Shown: in pieces, positions 1-13,014 of the stretch | How positions within the stretch are numbered: the first letter of the stretch is position 1 | How the letters are laid out: every line of letters begins with the position of its first letter | Source of the DNA: Zingiber officinale | Taxonomy: Eukaryota; Streptophyta; Magnoliopsida; Zingiberales; Zingiberaceae | NCBI RefSeq assembly: GCF_018446385.1 | Contig: NC_056000.1 | Span: 80,300,688 to 80,364,687 of the forward strand | Direction: 5' to 3' | Length of the DNA: 64,000 nt | The notes under the pieces: model-generated | What the model saw: the letters and a program-made list of their open reading frames with translations, nothing else | What the model was told of the DNA's origin: nothing | The model's database searches: none | Translations under genes and position numbers: made by a program

Positions 1-3000
1 AGTGTGTAAGCTCAATCGGTCCATTTATGGACTGAAGCAAGCTTCAAGATCTTGGAACATCCAGTTTAATGAAGTAATCCAGTCATATGGATTTATTCAG
101 TGTCCGGATGAGTCTTGTGTATACAAGAAGTGTAACGGAAACGTGGTGGTATTTCTTGTACTATACGTAGATGATATTTTGTTAATTGGCAATAATGTCA
201 AGGTATTATCAGACGTAAGGGTATGGTTGTCCAAACAATTTGATATGAAGGACTTAGGAGATTGTGCACACATTCTTGGGATCAAAGTTATAAGGGATCG
301 TAAGAAAAGAATGTTGTGTCTGTCCCAAGCTTCATATATAGATACAATCCTTGCTCGTTTTAGCATGCAGGATTCCAAGAAAGGTTTCTTACCTTTTAGA
401 CATGGAGTAGCTCTATCTAAAGAGATGTCTCCAAAGACGTCAAAAGAGATAGAGGACATGAAAGCGGTTCCTGCTGTAGGAAGCATAATGTATGCAATGT
501 TATGTACGAGACCGATATCTGTGGGCATGGTCAGCAGATATCGAGTTACCCTGGACAAGGACATTGCTGCGGTAAAGCATATATTAAAGTACCGAGAAGG
601 ACAAGAGATTATATGCTAGTTTACTGGGCACGATCCCTGTGGTTACACGGATTCGATTTCCAATCAGATAGGGATAACAGTAAGTCTACATCAGGCTATG
701 TGTTTACTTTAGGAGGTGGAGTCATTTCATGGAGGAGTGTTAAGCAGAAATGCGTTTCGGACTCAACCATGGAAGCTGAGTATGTAGCAGCCTCTGAGGC
801 AGCTAAAGAAGCAGTATGGCTCAGGAACTTTCTAATGGACTTAGATGTGATTCCTGGTTTGCCCAAAATCATCACAATTTATTGTGATAATAGCGGTGCA
901 GTTGCAAACTCGAAGGAACCACGAGCTCATAAGGCAAGTAAACATATAGAGCGCAAGTACCACCTGATACGAGATATCGTGAAGCGAGGAGAAGTTGTCA
1001 TCGCCAAGATTGCATCAGTAGATAACCTGGCAGATCCTTTCACTAAGGCCCTTCCGGCGAAAGCTTTTGATCGGCATGTGGAGGGAATGGGAATCAGATG
1101 TATGGTAGAAGATATGGCAGCTTAGTCATTAGTATAAGTGGGAGATTGTTGGAGTGTATACTGAAAACCTAAGCTTTGTAAACATTCATTATGAATAAAG
1201 AATCACGTTTGGTCAAATTGTCTACATTTAGTTGTAGTTGTTCAATTAATTTATAGTGTAGATAACATAGTATGTGGTGTCACATGCAGAAGATGATGTT
1301 GTCAGTACCTTATAAATTATAAACAGTAGCTCACGACCAAAATGGAAAGGAACAAACCATTAGAAGGTCGTAGTGTAATTAGGTATCAGTTTATCTTGAC
1401 TGTATAATTACACTAGTACACTTAGAGTGTATTGAGTAGGACCATTTGAGGTCGTTTCTTTTATACTGACTTTATAAAGAAACAAAGACCTCGGTTATTA
1501 TGGAAGTGTGTGCTCTTAATCCTGATATAATAACAAGCACATATATTTGATATTTATTTCTTTAATTTATCAATGGGTGAGATTTAGTTCGATGAATTAA
1601 TAAGTCCGATAAGTTGGGAAATGGTATCACTTATAGTGTGTGTTGTTGATTATAGAAGGAAACTGTGTCCTAGAGATACTAGGTTGATAATGTCCCCAAG
1701 AGGAGCTCATAAGGATTGTCATGTTAAACCCTGCAGGTGGACTTAGTCCGACATGACGATAAGGTTGAGTGGTACTACTCTTGGACTTAGATATTAATTA
1801 AATGAGTTGTCAGTAACTCACTTAATTAGTGGACATTCGATATCTTAAACACAGGGAGACTAACACACTCATAATAAGAAGGAGCCCAAAAATGTAATTT
1901 GGGATTGGTGCGGTAGTTCAATGATAGTTCTCTAGTGGAATGAATTATCATTGATAAAATTAAGTTGTGTGTTCGAGGCGAACACGGGATGCTTAATTTT
2001 ATCGGGAGATCAAAACCAATTCCTCCTCTCGGTCCCTATCGTAGCCTCTTAGTTATAGAGTTCTATACCCACCTATACCCACCTTCTATACCCACCCAAT
2101 AGGGGCCGGCCAAGCCAGCTTGGGAAACAAGCTAGGGCCAGCCTAGGTATAAGATTGGGTGGCCGGCCCTAGCTTGAACCCAAGCTAGTAGGGCCGGCCA
2201 AAATAAATTAAAAAGAATTTTAATTTTAATTTTTTATTATGTGGAAGAAATAATTTATTAAAAAGAATTTAAATTAAATTATCTCTCTTGTAAAATTTAC
2301 AAAAGATTAAAGAAAGAGATTAGATCTCTTTCCTTATTTGTAGATTGGTGAGATATTTTATTTTCTCTTTAAAAATTATTCACATGTTGTAAAATTAAAA
2401 TTATAGAAATTTCTTTTATTAACCATGTAGAGATTTTTAAAGAGAAATTTTAATTTTAAAATTTCCGGAAACAAATTTGGAAGTTTTAATTGTTGATTGA
2501 AACTTGTCCAATTTGTTCTCCAATGATGTGGCCGGCCAATGTAGATTTAATTGGAAAATTTTATTTTATTTTTCTCAATTAAATCATGTCAAGGAAATTG
2601 AGGAAATTTTATTGTAATTAAATTTCCTAATTTGCCTAGGCCAAGGAATATAAAAGAAGGGGAGAGGGTGCCTTCATACAACATAACATCTATTATTTCT
2701 CTCCCTCTTTTGTTCCTTGGTGTGGCCGGTCATCCTCTCTCTCTCTTCCTCTTGTGGTGGCCGAACCTCTCTCTCTCTCTTGGAGCTCTTGTGGTGGCCG
2801 GATACTACTTGGAGAAGAAGAAGAAGAAGGAGAGAAAGCTAGCATCTCTTGGAGCTTGGTTAGTATTTTGGTTTTTCTCCTTGGTGAAGTTTTCCTTGTG
2901 GCCGAACCTTGCTTGGAGGAGAAGAAGGTGGTTGGTGGTTTCTCATCTCGGTAGATCATTGCCCACACAACGTCCGAGGTTAGAAGAGGAATACGGTAGA

Positions 3001-3549
3001 AGATCAAGAGGTTTTTCTACAAGGTATAACTAGTAATTTTTATTTCCGCATCATGCTAGTTATTTATGGAAATAATACCAAATACAAGAGGCTTACGTTC
3101 TAGAATTTCGAATATGTTTTTCGATGCTGTGTTTTTTTGTTTTTTCTTTTCCTTGTGATTTGATTGTTCTTTTTGGTTAACCTAAAGTTATTTTAGGAAA
3201 TTAAATATTAGCTTTCTATAAAAGGTTTTGTCTAGTCGGTGGTGGTTGCTCCCATATCCAAGAAGGCCATGTGCCTCACCACGTCAGTACTGGGAACCGA
3301 TTATGGAAATTAATATTTAATGGAATTAATAACTTAAGGTGATTTGGGTCGAACGTGTTAAGTTCCGCAGGAGACCCAAGTCAAAACCTAAAAGAACGAA
3401 TAGATTAAGTTTTGGATCAAACGTGTTAAGTTCCGCAGGCGATCCAAAATTTAATTTAAAAGAACACATGGTAGCTAGGAAAAGGTTCAGACCTTTGTAC
3501 AAAATTTTTGTACAATGGAACCTATAGGTTTTCCGAGTAGCAACCAACA
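1..3549 (+). mobile_element. Ty1/copia element A, Angela-like, 3' end (pol end plus 3' LTR)
   Basis: The first 1.1 kb encodes the end of a copia pol. It has reverse transcriptase with the YVDD box near 165-180, then RNase H with the ADSTMEAEYVAA-like and CDNSGAV blocks and the terminal LADPFTKALPAK motif near 1025-1060. A purine-rich AGTGGGAGAT tract precedes a long LTR beginning at 1147. The element's 5' part lies outside the window. The coding part is broken in a few places. The LTR ends at 3549 and the next base is already inside the reverse transcriptase of minus-strand element B, so A inserted into B and is younger. Lineage assignment (Angela-like) rests on the RNase H motifs, the polypurine context and LTR length, and is tentative. 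Confidence 0.9.
1147..3549 (+). repeat. 3' LTR of copia element A (2.4 kb)
   Basis: The LTR starts TGTTGGAGTG and ends GCAACCAACA, giving 6-bp inverted termini TGTTGG/CCAACA. The same family recurs twice in the window: truncated at 10392-11818 and as a solo LTR at 39973-42299. Internal hallmarks shared by the copies include a GGTGTCACA block near 1275, the GGCCGGCC-rich part near 2100-2200 and CT-rich and GAA-rich runs near 2736-2835. Short open frames inside it are not genes. Confidence 0.9.
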
Positions 3550-5850
3550 CTTGAAACCTCTATGTGCAGCAAAAGCTAGCATCAAACGAATGGACTCTAA
3601 TCGGGCCACGGGAGCATAAGTCTCATCATAATCGAGACCTTCGACTTGACTATAGCCCTTGGCTACAAGTCTTGCCTTGTTTCTTACAACTTCTCCCTTT
3701 TGATTTAACTTATTTTTGAAGACCCATTTAGTTCCAATAATGGTGGTCTTCTTAGGTCTAGGAACTAAGTCCCACACTTGGCTCCTTTCAAATTGACCTA
3801 ACTCATCTTGCATAGCTATGATCCAATCAGGATTGCGCAATGCCTCATCAACTAATTTTGGTTCAATCTCTGAAATCAATGCGACTTCATTAGACTCATT
3901 TCTAAAGAATGACCTAGTCCTAACCCCTTGTTGGATGTCTCCCACAATTTGGTCTTGGGGATGACTAGTGGCTATCCTAGATTGTCTTGGTGTTAGTGGT
4001 GCCTCATGAATGGTCTCACTAGGCACAGGCAAGGACTCAATATCAGGCAAAGGATCAGATTGAGTTCTTTGTTGCCTTTGTTCATCATCATCAGAGTCAA
4101 CTTTGACTCTTTCTATGTTTCGATCATTCAAACTTAGTCTTCTAAGTTCAAGTTGAATTTCTCCTACATCCCTTGATTGATCATTTAAGTTAGGGATTTC
4201 TTCAAAAGCTACATCAGAGGACTCTTCAATCAATTTAGTCCTATTGTTGTAGACTCGATAGGCTTTGCTGGTGAGCGAGTACCCGACCAGTATCCCTTCA
4301 TCAGCTTTGGCCGAAAATTTTCCAAGATGGTCCTTGGTGTTCAAAATAAACACCTTACAACCAAACACCCTAAGATGTTTAATTGTAGGGGGTTTTCCAA
4401 ACCAAAGTTCATGGGGAGTCTTTCCTAAAAACCTATGTATCAGGATTCGGTTTTGCACATAGCAAGCTGTATTTACAGCTTCAGCCCATAAGTAACTCGG
4501 TAGTGAGTACTCATTGAGCATACTTCGTGTAGCCTCTTGTAAGACTCAGTTCTTTCTCTCCACAACCCCATTTTGCTGTGGGGTCCTTGGAGTAGAGAAC
4601 TCATGTCTATATCCCTTTTCTTGACAGAATTCTAAAAACCTATGATTTTGAAATTCCCCACCATGATCACTTCTAATGGTTTTAATTGTTGTTGATTTTT
4701 CATTTTCAGTTCTTCTACAAAAGGAAATAAAAATATCTATGGTTTGATCCTTAGTTTTCAAAAAGAAGGTCCATGTATACCTAGTAAAGTCATCAATAAT
4801 CACAAAACAGTATCTACTTCCATTTAATGAAATAACACTACTGCAATCAAACAAATCCATATGTAATAGGTCTAAGGCAGTGGTTGTACTTACAGCACTT
4901 TTACCTTTATGAGGCGCTTTAGTTTGCTTACCCTTCTGACATGCATCACACAATTTGGTCTTTTGGTACTTGATGCTTGGTAAGCCTCGCACTAACCCTT
5001 TGTTGACCAGCTTCCGGATATTCTTCATGTTCACATGAGCCAACCTCCTATGCCAAAGCCACGATTCTTCTTCTTTTGACATGAAACACTTAGCAAGAGC
5101 ATTAGTAGCACTTTTAAAAGAGACTTGATAAATGTTATCTACCCTTGTGCCTACTAGTACCGTGTCAAGTGTGTCAATGTGTTTGACCAGACATTGACTT
5201 GAATGAAACTCAATTGTGTAACCCGTATCACACAATTGACTGACACTTAGGAGATTAAAAGTCATCCCCTTGACTAGAAGGACATTCTTGATTTGGAGGC
5301 ATTCGGATATATGAATGTCTCCAACTCCTATAACCTTAAGACTACCATTGTTACCAAAAGACACATTACCTCTATTTTTGTTTTGAATGGTAGAAAATAG
5401 TGACTTGTCCCCGGTCATGTGCTTGGAGCATCCACTATCAACAAACCAAGTTGATAGACGCTCCCCCTTTACCAATGCCTACAAGACACGAAAGATAGAT
5501 GTTTTAGGTACCCAAATCTTGGGACCTAATGCATCTACAATGAAGGACTTAGGCACCCATGCCTTTGTTACCTTCTTCCTAGTCTCATGAACCCTAGAAA
5601 CATGCGATCTATGAAATTGGGTTCTTGACACTAAAGAAATAAAGCTAGACTCCTTAGGTTGGTATCCTAATCCAGCCTTGTTGTAGACCGCCCTTTGGGC
5701 ATTTAGAATCATGTCTAGGGTCTTAGAGCTAGTTGAGAATTTCTCAAGCATTTTCTTGAGTTTCTCAACCTCACCCTTCAAGGCCTTATTCTCATCTTCA
5801 AGGAGCTCTAGATGTAGGTCATCAACCTCATCTTCCCTAAGAGCTCTCAA
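3550..5850 (-). pseudogene. Element B pol fossil: protease, integrase, start of RT
   Basis: On the minus strand the protein order is protease (WFVDSGCSKHMTG near 5430-5470), the GAG-pre-integrase domain (LWHRRLAHVN near 5050), the integrase core, with an SDHGGEF block near 4660 and the TPQQNGVVERKN block near 4550, then a linker rich in charged residues and the beginning of reverse transcriptase ([17 protein letters not shown] near 3560-3610). The catalytic YVDD part of reverse transcriptase is not present because of the nested insertion. This is a retrotransposon relic with several breaks. Confidence 0.88.
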
Positions 5851-5875
5851 GTTCTCTACTTCTTCTTTTAATGAT

Positions 5876-7135
5876 TTATTTTCTGTTTTTGATTTTTTTA
5901 AGCAAGGTAGACAAATGTGTAATAGTCTTATAACATTTTTCTAAGTGAGAAGAGGTTACCTCTTCATCATCCGAAGATGATGAAGCCGCGGCTGAAGTGC
6001 TTGAGTCATCACTCTCGGACTCGGACTCCTCCCTTGCCATGAGTGCCAATTGCCAAGTACTCTTCTCCTTCTTCTCTTCCTCCTCCGATGAGCTTGAGGA
6101 AGATTCATCCCAAGTGGCCTTGAGAGCTTTCTTCTTCTTGGCTCTTTCCTCCTTCTTTTTGGCCCGTTCCCTCTTCTTGAGTTTTGGACACTCACTCCGG
6201 TAGTGGCCTTTCTTGCTACACTCATAGCAAGTAACGTTAGACTTATCAATATTTTGATCTACAGTCTTACCTTTGTATCTCCTGCTTCTTCTCATGATCC
6301 TCCTCACAAAATTTGCCATCTCGCTTGATGATGATCCACCTTCATCATCGGACTCGGAGGAGGATGAAGATGAAAGAATCTCTTTCTCCTTCTTCTTTCC
6401 TTTCTTTCTTCTCCCATCCTTGCTCTTTTCTCCTGCAACCAAAGCTATACCTTTCTCCTATTGACCTTTGTTAGCAAGTTCATGAAGTTCCATTTCACAA
6501 AAGAATTCATCTAACTTTACAATGGAAAGATCCTTGGAAACCTTGTAGGCATCTACCATAGATGACCACAAGGCATTCCTTGGAAAGGATTTAAGAGCGT
6601 ACCTTACTAGATCGCGATTCTCCACGCGTTCATCCACGGAATGTAGACCATTGATGATTTCCTTGAACCTCCCATATAGTTCACTTACCGTTTCGTTTTC
6701 CTTCATGGTGAGATTTTGTAGTTGATTCAAGAATAGGTCCCTCTTGGCTATCCGAGAATCACGAGTTCCTTCTTGGAGCTCGATAAGCTTGTTCCATAAA
6801 TCATTTGCACTCGAGAATGGACCTACCTTGACGAGTTGGTCCTTGACAATCCCACATTGTAAGGTGACTACTGCCTTGGCATCGGCTTGCCCTTTACGAG
6901 TTTGTTCAGTAGACCACCTTGATGAATCGAGTTCCTTACCTTCTTCGTCCTTCGGTGGTGTGAATCCTTCCTTGACCGAGAACCACATGGAGATATCAGT
7001 CTTGAGGTAATACTCCATGCGGCTCTTCCAGTACTGGAAATCTGCTCCATCGAAGAAGGGTGGTCTGTTTGTGCTGAATCCTTCCTTCATGGCCATCTTC
7101 TTGCTCCTTTGGATGTTAGTCCAGATGAAGAGCAC
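5876..7135 (-). pseudogene. Element B gag fossil
   Basis: The amino-terminal part (near 7070-6480) matches the copia gag type that opens with a pattern like RPPFFDGADFQYWKSRME and contains a DLWNKLIELQEG block. A zinc knuckle CYECSKKGHYRSECP lies near 6210-6250 and is followed by lysine- and serine/glutamate-rich low-complexity sequence. Frames are not continuous. It belongs to element B and sits directly downstream of that element's LTR and primer-binding site. Confidence 0.85.
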
Positions 7136-8056
7136 CAGGCTCTGATACCACTTGTTAGGATCTTAGATGGCTAGAGGGGGGTGAATAGCCTCTTAAAAAC
7201 TTAAACAAAGATTTCTACAAAGAAACTTGTTAGCACAGCGGAATTAGGAAACTAAAACAAGGAGGAAACAAGCACACTAACACAAGGATTTACGAGGTTC
7301 GGGGATAACTTGCCCCTACTCCTCGGTGTGTCCGTAAGGTGGACGACCCCTCGATCTTCGGTAGATCGCACCCCGGAAAAATTCCGGCTCAAGATCCTCC
7401 TTCTCGGTGGAGTAACCTCTCCACAAAGTCTCAAGAAATATATATGTTAAAGCACAAGACTTACAGAGCTCGGTGGCAAAGAAGAATGAACTAAAGCTTA
7501 CAACCACGCGAGAATCAGTGAAAACAGGGAACTCCTCGATCGCAGTATCACACCCGAGAACTCAAGAACTTAGCACACCTCAACGATCAACAGAACTTTC
7601 TTGCTTTCTTTTTTTTTGCTTCTTGTTCTTTCCTCTCGCTTTTTACTGCTTCTTAAGCCCCTGTTCTCCGCTGTCACGGATCGTGGTCAAGCTACTCCGA
7701 ATCATCGCTCCAGCCAATCCCTCTTCCTCCTTACCTGGTTCCCTGAACTCACACCAATGAAATCACAGTCTTCACTGGTGTCTTCTGAGCTCGAACCAAT
7801 CACCAGGAGTCAAGCAGATCGCAGCCAGATCACACCAGTAGCCGTTGATGCTTCAAATGCATCATGCGCCGCGAATCACAGCAGAAAGGCCATTTGTCGT
7901 ATTCCTCTTATGGACTTGATTTGAAATTAAGCTTGGAATGATTCCTGTGATCCTGCAAACTCAAAAGCTAATAGCACAGAGGTTATATCACATGAATCAG
8001 GCAGATCAAATGCAGTGGAGGAATTGTAGAAACAACGAACAATATGGATCGTGTGT

Positions 8057-8365
8057 GGATCGGTCACCAGACCGATCCATGGACCGATCAGGACATATCC
8101 TGATCGGTCCACTGCTTGTCTGATCGGTCGTGGAGACCGATCAGGCCGCAGCTGGATCGGTCTCCACGATCGATCCCTGCCTTTCTTCTTTCGCAATAGC
8201 CTCTCCTGATCGGTCTCCAAGACCGATCAGATTACACTCAGTGTGCTACTGAGTGTTTCCTGATCGGTCACCAGACCGATCCATGGAAACTTAGTTTCAC
8301 TGGATCGGTCTGCCGACCGATCCACTATCTTATGTATCACTGGATCGGTCTGCCGACCGATCCAA
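8057..8365. repeat. Array of GATCGGTC...GACCGATC palindromes in Sirevirus LTR
   Basis: About seven short hairpin-capable palindromes of the form GATCGGTC-loop-GACCGATC occur within about 310 bp, for example at 8057-8078. Spacers are 10-40 bp and the loops differ. Conserved palindromic repeats in LTR regions are a known hallmark of Sireviruses, so this supports the assignment of element B. Confidence 0.85.
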
Positions 8366-8409
8366 TGTACCATGGAATGTCCACTTAGGTCCCTCTCTGA
8401 CTTAATCCG

Positions 8410-8760
8410 GAGAACGAGCTACCGAGCCCTCTCCGACTTCGTCAGGTCCAGAGAACGAGCTACCTAGCCCTCTCTGACCTAGTCCGGAGAACGAGCTACC
8501 GAGCCCTCTCCGACTTCGTCAGGGCCGCCCAACGAGCTACCTAGCCCTCTTTGACCTAGTCCGGAAAACGAGCTACCGAGCCCTCTCCGACTTCGTCAGG
8601 TCCAGAGAACGAGCTACCTAGCCCTCTCTGACCTAGTCCGGAGAACGAGCTACCGAGCCCTCTCCGACTTCGTCAGGTCCAGAGAACGAGCTACCTAGCC
8701 CTCTCTGACCTAGTCCGGAGAACGAGCTACCGAGCCCTCTCCGACTTCGCGTGCCAAGTT
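8410..8760. repeat. 77-bp tandem repeat, about 4.5 copies
   Basis: Units beginning GAGAACGAGCTACCGAG occur at about 8410, 8487, 8564, 8641 and 8718. Each unit contains two related half-units (ACCGAGCCCTCTCCGAC and ACCTAGCCCTCTCTGAC). The array lies close to the 5' end of the Sirevirus LTR in element orientation. Confidence 0.85.
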
Positions 8761-8889
8761 TCCAACTTGGACTTTTCCCTTCCACTTGATCAACCTTGAT
8801 CATTAATCAAACCAAGTTTAATTAACATCTGATACAAACTTAAATCTGTGTCAACATCAAAACAACAGCCAGGTCAGACTGTATCAACA

Positions 8890-11818
8890 CATAGTACCTT
8901 CTAAATCATAACCCTCTACTCCCAAAGAATTGTAGAATGGGCGTAAGCCTAGTCTAAAGCATATTCGGATTTGGGGTAGTCCAATACATGTTCTGAAGAG
9001 AGACACTGATAAGTTGGAATTAAGAACAAGAGTTCACTTGTTTATGGGTTATCCTAAAGAAACGAAAGGAGGTTTATAATCCTAAAAATCAGAAGGTCAT
9101 TGTTAGCACCAATGCTCGATTTTTAGAAATGGACTATGTAATGAACCACAAGTCCATAAGTAAATTTATTCTTAAGAAAATAATAAAGGACACGTCTAAT
9201 CTAGTACCAACTGTACAAGATGAAATATCATAAGAAACTGTAACACGTATCACAAATGATACACAATTGGACAAAGTGCCTCATCGTAGTGGGAGGGTTG
9301 TTAGGCAACCTGAAAGATTCATGTTTTGGGAGAGTTTTTGGACTTGATCCCTGGTGAACATGAACCTGATTCCCGAACATATGATGAAGCACTCCAAGAT
9401 AAAGATGCAGCATCTTGGCAAAGAGCAATGAATACTGAAATAGAATCTATATATTCTGGGAGCTTATAGAACCACCAAATGGTGTAAAAGCCATCGGGTG
9501 AAAATAAGTCTACAATAGAAAAAGAGGGACAGACGGGAAGGTGGAAACTTTTAAAGCAAGGCTTGTTGAAAAAGGGAAACCTTTTACCAGTAGTCATGCT
9601 TAAGTCTATCCGGATTCTTGTATCTATTGTTGCTCATATTGATTATGAGATTTGGCAAGTGGATGTCAAGACAACTTTCCTTAGTGGAAGTCTTGAAAAG
9701 AAAGCATCCATATAAAGCAATCATAGGGGTTCATTGCAAAGGGCAAAGAGCATCTAGTATGTAAGCTCAATCGGTCTATTTATGGACTGAAGCAAAGCTT
9801 CAAGGTCTTGGAACATCTGATTTAATGAAGTAATCTAGACCTATGGATTTATTCAGTGTCTGGATGAGTTTTGTGTATACAAGAAGTGTGATGGAAACGT
9901 GATGGTATTTCTTGTACTATACGTAGATGACGTTTTTGGTAGTTGGAAACAATATCAAAGTGTTGTCAGAAGTAAGGGTATGGTTGTCCAGACAATTCGA
10001 TATGAAGGGCTTGTGAGAGTGCGCATATATTCTCGAGATCAAAGGGATCACAAGAAAAGAATGTTGTGCTTATCCCGAGCTTCATAGTATCCTAGCTTAT
10101 TTAAGCATGCAAGACTCCATGAAAGGTTTTTCTACCTTTTGTGCATCTTTATCTAAAGAGATGTCTCTGAAAACATCAAAATAGATAGAGGATATCATGA
10201 AGGCAGTTCCTTATGAGACATCGTATAATGAGGAGAAGTTGTTGCCGCCTAGATTGCATCAGGTGATAACCTAGGAGATCCTTTCACTAAGGCCCTTAAG
10301 GCAAGAGCTTTTGATAGGCATATTGATGGGTTGGGAATCAAATGTATGGCAGGGTATATGACAGCATAGTCTTTTAGTATAAGTGGGAGATTGTGGGAAT
10401 GTATACTAAAAGCCTAGCTTTTTTTATAAATATTTACTTAGAAATAAGAATCATATTGGTCAAATATCTATATTTATAAGCTAAGTGTAGTTATTCAATT
10501 AATTTATATTGTAGATAACATAGTATGTGGTGTCACACACAGAAGATAATGTTATCAATTCCTTAAAAATTATAAACAGTAGCTCACGACTGAGATGGAA
10601 AGAAACAAACCATTTGAATAGTCGTAGTTTAATTAGGTATTAGTTTATCTTGACTGATAAATTAAACTAGTACACTCTAAGTGCATTGAGCAGGACCATT
10701 TAAGGTAAGTTTTTTTTATACTGACTTAACAAAAAAACAAGACCTTAGTTATTATGGAAGTATGTGCTCTTAATTCTAATATAATAACAAGCACATATAT
10801 TTAGTATTTATTTCTTTGACTTATCAAAGGGTGAGATTTAGCTCGATAAATCAATAGGCCCGATAAGTTGGGAAATGATATTACTTATAGTGTGTATTGT
10901 TGATTATAGAAGGAAACTATGTCTTAGTAATCTAGGTTGATAATGTCCCCAAGAGGAGCTCATAAGGATTGTCATGTTAAACCCTGTAGGTGGACTTAGT
11001 CCGACATGACAATAAGATTGAGTGATACTACTCTTGGACTAAGATATTAATTAAAGTGAGTTGTCAGTAACTCAATTAATTAGTTGACATCGGACATCTT
11101 AAACGCAGGGAGATTAACACACTCATGATAAGAAGGAGCCAAAAATATAATTTGGGATTGGTGCGGTAATTCAATAATAATTCTTTAGTGAAATGAATTA
11201 TTATTGATGAAATTAAGTTGGGTGTTCGGGGCGAACACGGGAAGCTTAATTTCATCGGGAGACCAAAACCAATTCCTCCTCTTGATCCCTATCTTAGCCT
11301 CTTATTTATAAAGTGTGATACCCACCTATACCCATTATCCTACCCAACCTTAGGTGGTCAGCCAAGCAAGCTTGGAGTCCAAGCTTGGGCCGGCCTAGCC
11401 AAAGGTTGAGCCAAGTTAAGGTGGTCGGCCCTAGCTTGGAGTCCAAGCTTGGTGTGGCAGGCCATGTAAAGTATAAAAGGGATTTTATTTAAAATCTTTC
11501 CATATGTGGAAGCCATGGTTTTAAAAGAGAGTTTAAAATTAAATCTTTCCTTTTATAGTTTTCTACAAGAGATTAAGTGAAAGGTTTGATATCTTTCATT
11601 ATTTGTAGTTAAAAGAAAGATTTTAATTTTTGAGAAAACTTTCCTTTTTTGTAACCATCCTCATGATTTTAAAAGAGAGTTTTAAAATTAAATCTTTCCT
11701 TTTATAGTTTCTACAAAAGATTAAGAAAAGATTTGATATCTTTCCTTATTTGTAGATTGAAAGAAGATTTTAATTTTAGAGAAAACTTTTCTTTTTGTAA
11801 ATCATCCACATGTTTTAT
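8890..11818 (+). mobile_element. Ty1/copia element C, same family as A, older and truncated
   Basis: Remnants of integrase/RT-linker and reverse transcriptase read on the plus strand. HLFMGYPKETKGG is recognisable near 9037-9075, ALQDKDAASWQRAMN near 9390-9435 and the RSIYGLKQ block near 9770-9800. A short RNase H remnant follows near 10250-10370, with a deletion between them relative to A. The 3' LTR begins at 10392. Nucleotide similarity to element A shows family identity, but C is much more decayed, with many breaks. Its left end is cut by element B and its LTR by chromovirus N at 11818/11819. Confidence 0.85.
10392..11818 (+). repeat. Truncated 3' LTR of element C
   Basis: It starts TGTGGGAATG after the purine tract AAGTGGGAGAT and aligns with the LTRs at 1147 and 39973 up to the CATCCACATGTTTTA block. 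There it is interrupted by the LTR of element N. I did not find the missing right part further downstream. Confidence 0.85.
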
Positions 11819-13014
11819 GTAACACCCCACCCTCCTCACTACTAGACTGTGAGGGCATAGCGCTACTAGACTACTAACTTTACTTAACTATCCTTGTTCA
11901 CATGTTGATAGAAATTCCTAAAACTCTCGGAGAACTCAAAACATACAATTAACTAGCAGCGGAAGACTAAATGACTCATCTAATACATTCTTAATAAATG
12001 ACAATCTTAATAAATTCTTATGTTAGGTCCCAAGGCTTCTATAGTCCAGGCATCACACATCCATCCGCACCTCCTTGTCGCCTTCCTTTGCTATAACTTT
12101 TCCTTTCCTTTATCTACAGTAAGAGGAAATGCAACTATAAGCAAAATTGCTTAGTAAGCGCTATCTAACTCACAAAACTCGAATATGCATGTAACTGGAA
12201 GAAATCTAAAACTGAATGCTTAGAAAGAAATACTACTCATGCTCATCTACAAGCAAAAGAAACATACTGAAATGCTAAACGTGTAAAGCAAATCTAAACA
12301 AACACGCTAGCATAAAAGAAAACTTAACTTGCAGGATTTTAAACTTATGTGAAGCTTGTTTTACTTGTTTAAAAACTTATACTTTAATACTTCAAAATAA
12401 TAATCAACTTTCTTCTTGGGCCCAGCAACTATACTTGCTATGCGCGCATCCCTAACTAGACCCGAGATAGCTGGTCCCGAATCTAGTAGGGTTTACTAGG
12501 TTATCTAAACCTAGGGACGACTATGGGAGCCCAGCCCAAGGACAACTGAGAGTCCAGCATACTAGGTTATCTAAACCTAGGGACGACTATGGGAGCCCAA
12601 CCCAAGGACAACTGAGAGTCCAGCACAGTGCCACTGATAAAAGTAAAATACTTGTTATCTTTTAATACTTCTAATATATAATGCCTCGACATTTTAACAA
12701 GCACCTTGTGTGCCAAAAATCCCTAAAGTCTTGACTTTGGGATCTACTTAAGGCCTTGGCCTTTTTCTTTCTTTTCTTTATCTTTCTTATACTTGTTAAT
12801 ACCTCTAATAAAAGAATGTTTCTTTAAAAACTAAAATGTTTAAACAAATTCTAACTTTGAAATGAATAAACAAAAATCTGCATACTATGCTAATCAAAAT
12901 TCTGCATACTATACTAATCAAGATTCTGCATTCTATGCTACACTATTTCTGCATACTATGCAAACATAAATTCTGTACTATAATACTTAACCAAACTACA
13001 CTATAATCTTTTTC

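Larger units (their letters stand above)
3550..8889 (-). mobile_element. Ty1/copia Sirevirus-like element B (5' LTR, gag, part of pol)
   Basis: Read on the minus strand the order is 5' LTR (8889 to 7153), a TGGTATCAGAGC primer-binding site just inside the LTR (complement at about 7140-7150), gag, protease, integrase and the start of reverse transcriptase. It is cut there by element A at 3549/3550. The rest of pol and the 3' LTR lie beyond the left edge. Sirevirus assignment rests on the LTR ends (TGTTGATAC...TCCTAACA in element orientation), the palindrome-rich LTR and the gag type. Its coding frames carry several breaks. It interrupts the pol of element C on its right side. Confidence 0.88.
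7153..8889 (-). repeat. 5' LTR of Sirevirus-like element B (1.7 kb)
   Basis: On the plus strand the block runs from TGTTAGGATC to GTATCAACA. In element orientation it starts TGTTGATAC and ends TCCTAACA, directly followed by the primer-binding site. It carries two internal repeat arrays, palindromes at 8057-8365 and a 77-bp tandem repeat at 8410-8760. Confidence 0.85.
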
